Shown: one piece after another, positions 1-7,627 of the stretch
Layout: every line of letters starts with the position of its first letter
Numbering within the stretch: position 1 is the stretch's first letter
Origin: Gudongella sp034004165
GTDB taxonomy: Bacteria; Bacillota; Clostridia; Tissierellales; Tissierellaceae
Length of the DNA stretch: 26,476 nucleotides
Direction of reading: 5' to 3'
NCBI GenBank assembly: GCA_034004165.1
Contig: JAVEXI010000025.1
Coordinates: 1 to 26,476, forward strand
The notes under the pieces: model-generated
Told to the model about the DNA's origin: nothing
Databases searched by the model: none
What the model saw: only the letters and a program-made list of their open reading frames with translations
Made by a program: the position numbers and the translations under genes

Positions 1-40
1 CCAGCGTTCGTCCTGAGCCAGGATCAAACTCTCATTAAAA
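1..40 (-). rRNA. rrs: 16S rRNA, 5' tip only (cut by the window edge)
   Basis: Read on the minus strand, the first 33 bases contain the universal 16S 5' sequence: GAGTTTGATCCTGGCTCAG followed by GACGAACGCTGG. Only about 40 nt of the gene lie in the window; the rest runs off the left edge. The mature 5' end is estimated by alignment with the E. coli start and is uncertain by a few bases. An rRNA operon next to gyrA and co-directional with the fork leaving oriC is the usual Firmicute arrangement. Confidence 0.95.
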
Positions 41-84
41 AGTTTGATTAGCTCATTGCTTTTTTGCTGACTAAATTTGTTTTA

Positions 85-98
85 ATTCAAAGTTCTCA
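85..98 (-). promoter_or_regulatory. boxA-like antitermination element in the 16S leader
   Basis: The minus strand reads GAGAACTTTGAATT about 45 nt before the 16S start. This resembles the boxA element (TGCTCTTTGAA-type) found in rRNA leaders, which recruits Nus factors to prevent premature termination. The match is by motif and position only. Confidence 0.4.
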
Positions 99-148
99 CA
101 CTGTTTAGTTATCTAGGTTCATGCGCCCTTTTGACAGGCGACTTTGTT

Positions 149-178
149 AGTATACCATCTCGTTTGGAGATGTGTCAA
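149..178 (-). promoter_or_regulatory. rRNA operon promoter
   Basis: On the minus strand a perfect -35 TTGACA (178-173) is followed after 18 nt by TATACT (154-149). The sequence upstream of the -35 (about 180-215) is strongly A/T-rich, as expected for an UP element. Transcription should start near 142 and leave a leader of about 100 nt before 16S. The spacer holds a 6-bp inverted repeat, CATCTC/GAGATG. Confidence 0.8.
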
Positions 179-271
179 CTGGTTTTTGAAAATTATTTTT
201 AAATCTTCTTAACACTAAATAGTAATTTTCTTATGTTCATTATTCTGTATTTTTTCGCTCAAAAAAACATC

Positions 272-303
272 AAAAAAGGATAATCTATTATGATTATCCT
301 TTT
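272..303 (-). terminator. Intrinsic terminator of the sigB operon
   Basis: On the minus strand the stem arms GGATAATC and GATTATCC (8 bp, extended by A/T pairs to 12 bp) enclose a 6-nt loop and run into six Ts. It lies about 20 nt past the sigma gene stop and separates that operon from the rRNA promoter. Confidence 0.85.
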
Positions 304-322
304 GAAAAGTTATCTCTTAATT

Positions 323-1120
323 CTAATCCATCATAGTTCTCTCAACTTCTTTTCTGAGCTTATCTAGTATCCTCTTTTCTATTCTTGAAACTGTCATCTG
401 TGATATGTTCAGATTATTTGCTATGGTAACCTGTGTTCTCTTATTAAAATATCTCTCAATTAATATCTGTCTTTCTATTTCGTTGAGCTTTTCCATTGTC
501 TTCATAAGGAAGTCATTATTTTCAATCCTGCTGAAATAGAAATCTTCTTCACCTATCAATTCAGCCAGATTTACTTCTTTATCATCGTTGTGAGAATCAA
601 AAGTCACATCAAGTGACTGCGGTGTATAAACTTTGCTGGCTTCCATTGCTTCTAATATCTCTTCTTCGGATGTATTGAGGTAATTTGAAATATCTTCAAC
701 TGTAGGTATTCTTTGCAATTCCTGACTCAGATGAACCTTTGCATTATTGATCTTCTTGGATAACTCCTGAATTCTTCTGGGAACTCTTATGGTCCATCCC
801 TTATCTCTGAAGTATTTTTTAATCTCTCCAATTATGGTAGGTGTTGCAAAGCTCGAAAATTCAAAGCCTTTGTCAATATCATACCTGTCGATTGCATAAA
901 TGAGTCCAATGCTCGCTACCTGATAGATGTCATCATAATCGATTCCCCTGTTTGCATATTTCTTTGCCAGAATCTCAGCAATATAAAGATGGTATTCTAT
1001 AAGGGTATCTCTTGTAGTCTTATCAGGAGACTCTTTATATCTTCTGAACATCTCCTTTATTTCGGCTTTGTCCAGACTGTTATTATTTTTGTCTTTATTG
1101 TAGTTATGCTTGTTAGCCAT
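323..1120 (-). CDS. sigB: RNA polymerase sigma factor, SigB/SigF/SigG family (SigB-like)
   Basis: Alternative sigma factor of 265 aa. Region 2 is visible around YDDIYQVASIGLIYAIDRYD and FSSFATPTIIGEIKKYFRD. This is followed by GWTIRVPRR, which resembles SigB more than the sporulation factor SigF. Region 3 contains LQRIPTVEDISNYL, and the region 4 helix-turn-helix lies near the C-terminus (VTIANNLNISQMTVSRIEKR). I chose the ATG at 1120 because AAGGATGG (1135-1128) is well placed for it; a TTG at 1141 would add seven residues but overlaps rsbW and lacks a site. It is last in rsbV-rsbW-sigB, the order used both for SigB and for the sporulation SpoIIA operon. The neighbours imply control by partner switching. 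Assignment to SigB over SigF rests on the RVPRR segment and on location beside gyrA/rrn, as I recall for the C. difficile sigB operon. Confidence 0.88.
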   Translation of the reverse strand: MANKHNYNKDKNNNSLDKAEIKEMFRRYKESPDKTTRDTLIEYHLYIAEILAKKYANRGIDYDDIYQVASIGLIYAIDRYDIDKGFEFSSFATPTIIGEIKKYFRDKGWTIRVPRRIQELSKKINNAKVHLSQELQRIPTVEDISNYLNTSEEEILEAMEASKVYTPQSLDVTFDSHNDDKEVNLAELIGEEDFYFSRIENNDFLMKTMEKLNEIERQILIERYFNKRTQVTIANNLNISQMTVSRIEKRILDKLRKEVERTMMD

Positions 1121-1133
1121 AGGACTACCATCC

Positions 1134-1493
1134 TTAATCAATATATTTAACCATTCTCAACTGATCATCCAAATATTGGACTTCATCCATTAGCGATTCT
1201 ATGATCATTTTGCTCAAATGAGTTTCTTTACTTTCCTCATTTGTGGACAAATTCCCAAGGCCTTCTATCGAGACCTCAAGCATTTCCTTTGATACACCAT
1301 AGGTTATTGCTATTTCGTCCTGACTATGAGGCATAAATGTCAGTATACATGCTTCACCTATTGCAACCTTAAGATCGTCGATCTCATCGATATTAAACCC
1401 TGCTTTACTTCCCAAAGCTGATGATATTAACCTTACAAGGCTGATATAATCCGCCTTGTTCGGAATTATTACTCTGACACTGTCATTGAGCAT
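1134..1493 (-). CDS. rsbW: RsbW-like anti-sigma factor with degenerate ATP-binding site
   Basis: Anti-sigma factor of the SpoIIAB/RsbW type (GHKL ATPase fold), expected to hold the adjacent sigma factor inactive. About 119 aa from the ATG at 1493, against roughly 145-160 aa for family members. Homology to B. subtilis RsbW is evident in DEIDDLKVAIGEAC (residues 36-49) and in ESLMDEV near the C-terminus. The catalytic boxes are altered. In the N box, E47 is kept but the Asn four residues later is Leu51. The DxGxG motif reads IEGLG, with no Asp. The GxGL segment before the LMDEV helix reads HLSK, and the lid region is short. ATP binding, and so phosphorylation of RsbV, is therefore doubtful. Three ATGs occur in tandem (1499-1491) after AGAGGTG, so the start is uncertain by two codons. 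It overlaps the end of rsbV by 11 nt. Confidence 0.8.
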   Translation of the reverse strand: MLNDSVRVIIPNKADYISLVRLISSALGSKAGFNIDEIDDLKVAIGEACILTFMPHSQDEIAITYGVSKEMLEVSIEGLGNLSTNEESKETHLSKMIIESLMDEVQYLDDQLRMVKYID

Positions 1494-1815
1494 CATCATC
1501 ACCTCTTATATTGAAGAGTTTGTCCAACTCTGTTATATCAAATAATTTTCTGATGTTTGGCTTGATATTGTCTATGAAAATTTTGTATTCAGTGTCCTGA
1601 AGCATTTTCAAAAGGCTAATAAGAGCGCCAAGTCCTGTGCTGTCTATATAATCCAGCTGCCTTCCGTCTATTACAAGATCTGCCTTCCGTTTTTCAAATG
1701 ATTTGAGTATTTCTTCCTTAAATTCAGATGAGGTGTAGATATCTATCTCACCGACAGGTTTGAAAATCCACTGATTCACATCATGGTCAAAATCTACCTT
1801 GGTATTTAATGACAT
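1483..1815 (-). CDS. rsbV: Anti-sigma factor antagonist (STAS domain), RsbV-like
   Basis: Single STAS-domain protein of 110 aa that in this family binds RsbW when unphosphorylated and thereby frees the sigma factor. The phosphorylation-site segment LDYIDSTGLGAL is intact, with the conserved Asp58 and the phospho-acceptor Ser59. The N-terminal beta strands (WIFKPVGEIDIYTSSEFKEE) fit the family. The ATG at 1815 follows GGAGGTAAG. It is the first gene of the rsbV-rsbW-sigB operon and has its own promoter just after gyrA. No PP2C phosphatase (RsbU/RsbP/SpoIIE type) lies in the window to dephosphorylate it. Confidence 0.9.
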   Translation of the reverse strand: MSLNTKVDFDHDVNQWIFKPVGEIDIYTSSEFKEEILKSFEKRKADLVIDGRQLDYIDSTGLGALISLLKMLQDTEYKIFIDNIKPNIRKLFDITELDKLFNIRGDDDAQ

Positions 1816-1851
1816 TATTTCTTACCTCCATCCCATATTGTTTTATAAAAT

Positions 1852-1880
1852 ATTCTATAATAATTAGACGCTAATGTAAA
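1852..1880 (-). promoter_or_regulatory. SigA-type promoter of rsbV-rsbW-sigB
   Basis: Minus-strand TTTACA (1880-1875), 17-nt spacer, TAGAAT (1857-1852), each hexamer one mismatch from consensus. No SigB-type GTTTAA...GGGTAT promoter is apparent, so autoregulation by the encoded sigma factor is not visible here. The -35 abuts a 6-bp hairpin (1878-1895; AAACAG/CTGTTT) directly after the gyrA stop. That hairpin lacks a T-run, so some read-through from gyrA is likely. Confidence 0.6.
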
Positions 1881-1895
1881 CAGATTTAGCTGTTT

Positions 1896-4316
1896 CTAAT
1901 CTTCGACATACATTGCTACTGCCACTACCTTATCATCTTTCATCTTCATCAATGTTACTCCCTGGGTACTTCTTCCCATTACAGAAATCCCAGATACCTC
2001 TATCCTTATTACTATACCATTCATAGAGATTATCATCACTTCATCGTGTTCACTGACTACCTTGGCTGAGACAATATCTCCTGTTTTTTCTTTAATACTA
2101 TAGGTCAGGAGCCCTTTTCCTCCTCGAGTCTGCACTCTGTATTCGGTAAGAGGAGTTCTCTTTCCAAATCCATTCTCACTTATTACAAGCAATTTCTTTT
2201 CTTCATCAACAATATCCATTGCCACTACTCTGTCGTCAGGTTTAAGCGAAATTGCTTTTACTCCCATTGCATTTCTGCCCATGTTTCTCACGTCATTTTC
2301 ATTAAATCTGATTGCAAGCCCTTTTCCTGTTACGACTATCAGATCCTTTGCACCATCAGTCAGTTTGACACTTATCAGTTCATCTCCCTCTCTGAGAGAT
2401 AACGCTATGAGACCTGATTTTCTGATGTTTTCAAACTGGTCTAAACTGGTCTTTTTGATGGTCCCTTCTTTGGTTATTAGAACCAGATTGCTGTCAGGAT
2501 CGTGCTTATACAATGGAATTATCGCAGATATTTTTTCATCAGCCTCAAGGTTGAGAAGATTTACGATAGCTGTTCCCTTAGCCTGTCTGCTGGCTTCTGG
2601 TATCTCGTAAGCCTTTAGAGAATAAACTCTGCCCTTGTTTGTAAAGAACAGTATTGTACTGTGTGTAGATGTAATATAAAGATCCTCTACAAAATCTTCT
2701 TCTCTTTTGGTAAGAGCTGATACTCCTCTTCCACCCCTCTTTTGTGGCTTGTATGTTCCTTCTGGAGTTCTCTTGATGTAGCCAAAATGAGTAAGAGTTA
2801 TTACAACATCTTCATCCTCTATCATGTCTTCCATGTTGATTTCGTGAGATGCAGCTTTTATTCTTGTCCTTCTCATGTCTCCATATTTTTCTTTTATATC
2901 TGTAAGTTCTTCTTTAATGATGTTCATGAGAAGCCTTTCACTGGCTAGTATTTCTTTAAGTCTGTTGATTTCCTTTATCAAGGCTTCATATTCTTCTTCT
3001 AATTTATCTCTTTCAAGTCCAGTGAGTCTCTTAAGTCTCATGTCCAAAATTGCCTGAGCCTGTTTTTCTGACAGTGCAAAATTATTCATTAGCGCTTCTC
3101 TGGCTTCCTGGTCGTCAGAAGATCCCCTGATAATCCTGATAATTTCATCAATATGATCTAAAGCTATCCTCAAGCCTTCTACAATATGTGCTCTTTCTTC
3201 TGCTTTCCCAAGGTCGAATTTTGTCCTGTTTATTACTATTTCTTTTTGATGCTCGATATAGTAATAGAGCATTTCTTTCAAATTTAGTACTTTCGGTTCG
3301 CCATTTACTAATGCAAGATTTATTATCCCAAAAGTTGTCTGCAGCTGAGTATGTTTGTAAAGGTTATTAAGCACTACTCTGGGATTAGCATCTCTCTTTA
3401 ATTCTATAACTATGCGCATGCCTTCACGGTCAGACTCATCTCTTAAATCAGATATTCCTTCTAATTTCTTATCTCTGACGTATTCGGCGATTTTTTCTAA
3501 TAAATTTGATTTGTTAACCTGATAAGGTATCTCTGAAACTATTATGCTGTGCTTACCTCTGTTCAATTCTTCAATTTCTGCAACAGCTCTAAGTGTAACT
3601 TTACCTCTCCCGCTTCTAAAAGCTTTTCTGATTCCTTCTTTACCCATAATAATTCCACCTGTAGGAAAGTCAGGTCCCTTTATAGTTTTCATAAGATCAT
3701 CGATTGAAATGTCAGGATCGTCAATCATGAATATTAGACCATCTACAACTTCTCTAAGATTATGGGGTGGAATATTTGTAGCCATTCCGACTGCTATTCC
3801 AGATGAACCGTTCACCAGTAAATTCGGGAATCTACTTGGAAGTACAGTTGGTTCTTTATGTGTTTCATCAAAGTTAAGTTTAAAGCTGACTGTCTCTTTA
3901 CCTATATCTCTAAGCATTTCTGTTGCTAGCTTTGTCATTCTGGCTTCTGTATAACGCATTGCCGCTGCGCCGTCTCCGTCGACACTACCAAAGTTTCCAT
4001 GTCCATCAACTAGTAAATACCTAGTGTTAAAATCTTGAGCAAGCCTTACCATAGCACCGTAAATCGAGCTATCACCGTGTGGGTGATATTTACCGAGAAC
4101 GTCCCCGACAACCCTTGCTGATTTTCTATATTGCTTATCTGGTGACATGCCCAATTCATCCATTGCATAAAGTATTCTTCTGTGTACCGGTTTAAGTCCA
4201 TCTCTTACATCTGGAAGTGCACGGCTAACAATGACACTCATTGCATAATCAAGATACGATGTCTTCATCTCATCTTCAATTTTTATATCTATAATTCTCT
4301 CTTTTTCGCTATCCAT
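1896..4316 (-). CDS. gyrA: DNA gyrase subunit A
   Basis: Breakage-reunion subunit of DNA gyrase (A2B2), which introduces negative supercoils using ATP. 806 aa, slightly shorter than B. subtilis GyrA. The catalytic tyrosine is Tyr122 in AAAMRYTEARM, and the N-terminal numbering coincides with E. coli. The GyrA box needed for DNA wrapping is present in the C-terminal beta-pinwheel as QKRGGRG. In the quinolone-resistance region (HPHGDSSIYGAMVRLAQDF) Ser83 is kept, but position 87, Asp in E. coli and acidic in many bacteria, is Gly. The ATG at 4316 follows AGGAGGTAAAT. The gene lies 9 nt after gyrB and is surely co-transcribed with it. Confidence 0.98.
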   Translation of the reverse strand: MDSEKERIIDIKIEDEMKTSYLDYAMSVIVSRALPDVRDGLKPVHRRILYAMDELGMSPDKQYRKSARVVGDVLGKYHPHGDSSIYGAMVRLAQDFNTRYLLVDGHGNFGSVDGDGAAAMRYTEARMTKLATEMLRDIGKETVSFKLNFDETHKEPTVLPSRFPNLLVNGSSGIAVGMATNIPPHNLREVVDGLIFMIDDPDISIDDLMKTIKGPDFPTGGIIMGKEGIRKAFRSGRGKVTLRAVAEIEELNRGKHSIIVSEIPYQVNKSNLLEKIAEYVRDKKLEGISDLRDESDREGMRIVIELKRDANPRVVLNNLYKHTQLQTTFGIINLALVNGEPKVLNLKEMLYYYIEHQKEIVINRTKFDLGKAEERAHIVEGLRIALDHIDEIIRIIRGSSDDQEAREALMNNFALSEKQAQAILDMRLKRLTGLERDKLEEEYEALIKEINRLKEILASERLLMNIIKEELTDIKEKYGDMRRTRIKAASHEINMEDMIEDEDVVITLTHFGYIKRTPEGTYKPQKRGGRGVSALTKREEDFVEDLYITSTHSTILFFTNKGRVYSLKAYEIPEASRQAKGTAIVNLLNLEADEKISAIIPLYKHDPDSNLVLITKEGTIKKTSLDQFENIRKSGLIALSLREGDELISVKLTDGAKDLIVVTGKGLAIRFNENDVRNMGRNAMGVKAISLKPDDRVVAMDIVDEEKKLLVISENGFGKRTPLTEYRVQTRGGKGLLTYSIKEKTGDIVSAKVVSEHDEVMIISMNGIVIRIEVSGISVMGRSTQGVTLMKMKDDKVVAVAMYVED

Positions 4317-4325
4317 ATTTACCTC

Positions 4326-6257
4326 CTAGATGTCGAGATTTTTAACATATTTTGCATTGTCTTCGATAAATTCTCTCCTTGGTTCAACTTTATCTCCCAT
4401 CAAGGTTGTAAATATATCGTCTGCAGCTACAGCATCTTCTGTGGTGACTCTTAAAAGTGTCCTTCTTTCAGGATCCATTGTTGTATCGTAAAGCTGCTCA
4501 GCATTCATCTCTCCAAGACCTTTGTATCTTTGTATAACCGGATTTCCACTTCTTCCTATTTCTTCAAAAAGTGCGTCCAATTCCTTATCACTGTAGCAAT
4601 AGTATTCTTTTTTGCTCTTTGTCACTTTGTATAGTGGTGGCTGAGCTATATAAACATGCCCATTCTCAATGAGCTCTCTCATATACCTATAGAAAAATGT
4701 GAGCATAAGTGTCCTTATATGAGCACCATCCACGTCGGCGTCGGTCATTATAATAATTTTTCCATATCTCAGTTTTTCCAAGTTGAAGTCTTCGCCAATT
4801 CCAGTTCCAAAAGCTGTAATCATTGCTTTAATTTCATTGTATCCAAGGATTTTATCAAGTCTGGCCTTTTCGACGTTCATTATCTTTCCTCGCAACGGTA
4901 GAATTGCCTGGAATCTCTTGCTTCTTCCCTGCTTAGCACTACCACCTGCAGAGTCACCCTCGACAATAAATACTTCTGTTTCATTGATATCACTGGACTG
5001 ACAGTCTGCAAGTTTTCCTGGAAGTGTGGTATTGTCCAGAATGCTTCGCTTTCTTGTAAGGTCTCTTGCTTTTCTTGCCGCTTCTCTGGCTCTTTGTGAG
5101 CTGATTGCTTTGTCGAGTATTATCTTTGAAACCTTAGGATTTTCTTCCATATAGCTATTTAAAAACTCGCTCATCAAAGACTCAACAATACCTCGGGTTT
5201 CACTATTTCCAAGTTTACTCTTTGTCTGTCCTTCAAACTGCGGTTCTGGCAATTTAACAGACAAAATTGCAGTTATTCCCTCTCTTGCATCCTCACCAGA
5301 TAAATTGTCATCTTTTTCTTTCAAAAATCCATATTTTCTTGCATAATCGTTAATAGATCTTGTTAAAGCTGTTCTAAAACCTGAAAGGTGGGTTCCTCCT
5401 TCAGCAGTGTTTATATTATTAGCAAAAGTAAATACGTTTTCACTGTAAGCATCTGTGTATTGTATTGCCACTTCAACCGTAGTAAGATCTCTTTCCTGCT
5501 CAAAATATATTACATCTTTGTGAAGAGGACTTTTATTCTTATTGATGTATTCAACAAATGATTTAATTCCACCTAGATAGTGAAATTCTTTCTTTACATT
5601 TGTCCTTTTATCCTCAAGAGTAATTTTTACACCCTTATTTAGGAAAGCCATTTCACGGAATCTGTATTCCAGAGTTTCAAAATTATAGTCTAATTCTTCA
5701 AATATTTGGTCATCAGCCTTAAAGTGGATCATGGTCCCACGGCCTTCAGCTTCTCCAATATATTCAAGCTCTGATGTAGCTTCTCCTCGTGAAAAGGATT
5801 GTTTGTATTCTTTTCCTTCTCTTATAACTCTTGCGATAAGCCATTCTGACAGTGCATTTACAACGGATACCCCTACTCCGTGAAGGCCACCTGAAACTTT
5901 ATATGCTGAATTACTAAATTTACCTCCAGCATGCAAAATTGTAAGGACTGTTTCTACTGTAGATTTTCCAGTCTGTGGATGTATTTCCACAGGAATTCCA
6001 CTGCCATTGTCTTTTACAGATATTGAGTTATCCTCGTGAATAACAACATCTATAGTGTCACATATCCCAGCAAGTGCCTCGTCTACACTATTATCCACCA
6101 CTTCATATACCAAGTGATGGAGTCCTTTAGGTCCAGTACTTCCAATATACATCCCAGGTCTTTTTCTCACTGGCTCCAGACCTTTTAAAACCTGTATTTC
6201 GTTGGCTGTATAATGTCTTTCTATGCCATTTTCGTTGCCGTTAAACTCGTTTGCCAT
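4326..6257 (-). CDS. gyrB: DNA gyrase subunit B
   Basis: ATPase subunit of DNA gyrase, 643 aa, the usual size for Firmicutes. The N-terminal GHKL ATPase domain shows YEVVDNSVDEALAG (N box) and GGLHGVGVSVVNALS. The TOPRIM domain has VEGDSAGGSAKQGR and TDADVDGAHIRTL, whose acidic residues bind Mg2+. The C-terminal segment has the usual QRYKGLGEMNAEQL. The position equivalent to E. coli Lys447 is Arg (LPLRGK), normal for Gram-positives. The ATG at 6257 has GGAGGGAAG upstream. recF ends only 16 nt before it. The remB/yaaB gene found between recF and gyrB in B. subtilis is absent. Confidence 0.98.
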   Translation of the reverse strand: MANEFNGNENGIERHYTANEIQVLKGLEPVRKRPGMYIGSTGPKGLHHLVYEVVDNSVDEALAGICDTIDVVIHEDNSISVKDNGSGIPVEIHPQTGKSTVETVLTILHAGGKFSNSAYKVSGGLHGVGVSVVNALSEWLIARVIREGKEYKQSFSRGEATSELEYIGEAEGRGTMIHFKADDQIFEELDYNFETLEYRFREMAFLNKGVKITLEDKRTNVKKEFHYLGGIKSFVEYINKNKSPLHKDVIYFEQERDLTTVEVAIQYTDAYSENVFTFANNINTAEGGTHLSGFRTALTRSINDYARKYGFLKEKDDNLSGEDAREGITAILSVKLPEPQFEGQTKSKLGNSETRGIVESLMSEFLNSYMEENPKVSKIILDKAISSQRAREAARKARDLTRKRSILDNTTLPGKLADCQSSDINETEVFIVEGDSAGGSAKQGRSKRFQAILPLRGKIMNVEKARLDKILGYNEIKAMITAFGTGIGEDFNLEKLRYGKIIIMTDADVDGAHIRTLMLTFFYRYMRELIENGHVYIAQPPLYKVTKSKKEYYCYSDKELDALFEEIGRSGNPVIQRYKGLGEMNAEQLYDTTMDPERRTLLRVTTEDAVAADDIFTTLMGDKVEPRREFIEDNAKYVKNLDI

Positions 6258-6273
6258 TTACTTCCCTCCACGT

Positions 6274-7380
6274 CTAATTTCCTCTTATGCATCCTTCTTC
6301 TATATAGAATATCTGTTTTTTAAAGGATGCAAGACTCTCTATTTCCACTGCATCAGTTATAGTTATAAATGTCTGCATTTTACTAAATAATTTTGTTATA
6401 AATACTCTTCTTTCTTCATCGAGTTCTGAATAGACATCATCCATTAAAAGCACTGGAAAGAATCCTGTCTCTTTTTCTAATATATTTACTTCCGAAAGTT
6501 TCAAAGTTAAGACAAGTGATCTCTGTTGGCCCTGTGATGCATATATCCTTGAATCCTTTCCATTTATTGTCATCAAAAAGTCATCTCTATGAGGTCCAAT
6601 TGAAGTATTGCCAAATTCTAAATCTCTTTTTCTTTCGGATAAAAGAATACTTTTATATTTTTTTTCGATATTTAAAAGTGAATCTTCATCTGGCATATTT
6701 GTAATATATTTCATGTCAAATAACTCTTTTTCAGAAGTTATATTGTTATGGATTTCTCTTGCTTCTTTTAATACTCGTTTAATATGTTGCCGTCTTTCCA
6801 TTGATATTAAGGTGGCAAGTCTTGCTATCTGAGTATCAAATACGTCTAAAAGAGCATTCAGTTCATTTTTTTCAGTCTTTGATTTCAGCAGGTTATTCCT
6901 TTGTATCAATACTTTTAAAAATCTGTTTAAATTATACTGATAAACTGGTTTTATCTGTGAAATACAAATATCAAGGTAATCCCTTCTGTAGCCTGGACCA
7001 TCTTTGACTAGCTTAAGGTCGTCTGGTGAAAACACTACTACTTTTAATCCAGTATTTAATTCTCTATAGTTTTTCAACTCAACTTTGTTTATTTTTATTC
7101 TCTTTGGTTTTTCTACATCTAATTTAATTTCTGTAAGCTTTTCCAAATTGCCAATTTTTATATCAGCCCCTACATATGCTTCTTTCTTACCAAACAATAT
7201 AAGTTCTTTATCTTTTGAAGTTCTAAAAGATTTTCCTGTAGAACACATATAAATAGCTTCCAGAATATTTGTCTTACCCTGGGCGTTTTTCCCTATTAAT
7301 ACATTAATATTTCTTCCAAATTCAACAGAAATATTTTTGTAGTTTCTAAAATTAATAAGTCTTACGCCTTCTATAACCAA
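6274..7380 (-). CDS. recF: DNA replication and repair protein RecF
   Basis: SMC-like ABC ATPase that helps load RecA at gaps with RecO/RecR. About 368 aa, normal for RecF. The N-terminus shows LINFRNYKN and Walker A GKNAQGKT. The ABC signature region lies near YASQGQQRSLVLTLKLSE, and Walker B is LLMDDVYSELD. No ATG fits the N-terminus in frame. AGGAG (7393-7389) is correctly spaced for the TTG at 7380, giving MVIEGVRLINF; a GTG at 7389 would add three residues but sits inside that ribosome binding site. It is part of the dnaA-dnaN-yaaA-recF-gyrB-gyrA series. Confidence 0.95.
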   Translation of the reverse strand: MVIEGVRLINFRNYKNISVEFGRNINVLIGKNAQGKTNILEAIYMCSTGKSFRTSKDKELILFGKKEAYVGADIKIGNLEKLTEIKLDVEKPKRIKINKVELKNYRELNTGLKVVVFSPDDLKLVKDGPGYRRDYLDICISQIKPVYQYNLNRFLKVLIQRNNLLKSKTEKNELNALLDVFDTQIARLATLISMERRQHIKRVLKEAREIHNNITSEKELFDMKYITNMPDEDSLLNIEKKYKSILLSERKRDLEFGNTSIGPHRDDFLMTINGKDSRIYASQGQQRSLVLTLKLSEVNILEKETGFFPVLLMDDVYSELDEERRVFITKLFSKMQTFITITDAVEIESLASFKKQIFYIEEGCIRGN

Positions 7381-7406
7381 TCCATACACTCCTAATTAAA
7401 TTGCAT

Positions 7407-7616
7407 TCAGATGACGATAAATTTTGCATCATCTTCAATTTCTATTATGTCATCTTTTCTGATTTTTTTTCCTCTTTCAAAGGCAGTGACTCCGTTAACC
7501 TTTACAATTCCCTCTAAAATCATTTCCTTAGCCTGTCCGCCTGTCTGTACAGCTCCACACAATTTAAGAAATTGGTCAAGTTTAATATAATCTGTGGTTA
7601 TTTCGATTTTTTCCAT
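7407..7616 (-). CDS. yaaA: S4-domain RNA-binding protein YaaA
   Basis: Small S4-domain protein, 69 aa from the ATG at 7616; a GTG three codons upstream (7625) is possible. The S4 fold is visible as LDQFLKLCGAVQTGGQAKEMILEGIVKVNG and ERGKKIRKDDIIEIE, with basic residues for RNA contact. It lies between dnaN and recF exactly as in B. subtilis, where YaaA (also called RlbA) has been linked to ribosome assembly. The ribosome binding site AAGGGTGGAG overlaps the dnaN stop, so the two are translationally close. Confidence 0.92.
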   Translation of the reverse strand: MEKIEITTDYIKLDQFLKLCGAVQTGGQAKEMILEGIVKVNGVTAFERGKKIRKDDIIEIEDDAKFIVI

Positions 7617-7627
7617 TATCTCCACCC

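Noticed and set aside
323..1815. Reading rsbV-rsbW-sigB as the sporulation operon spoIIAA-AB-AC
   Set aside because: Same gene order, but the sigma factor has the SigB-like RDKGW..RVPRR segment and the operon sits between gyrA and rrn. SigF remains a minor alternative.
1878..1895. Terminator between gyrA and rsbV
   Set aside because: A 6-bp hairpin is present, but there is no T-run and it overlaps the rsbV promoter, so it is not called as a terminator.
2281..3954. Several plus-strand open frames within gyrA
   Set aside because: They are antisense to a full-length gyrA, hydrophobic or serine/leucine-rich as expected of antisense frames, and lack ribosome binding sites and recognisable domains.
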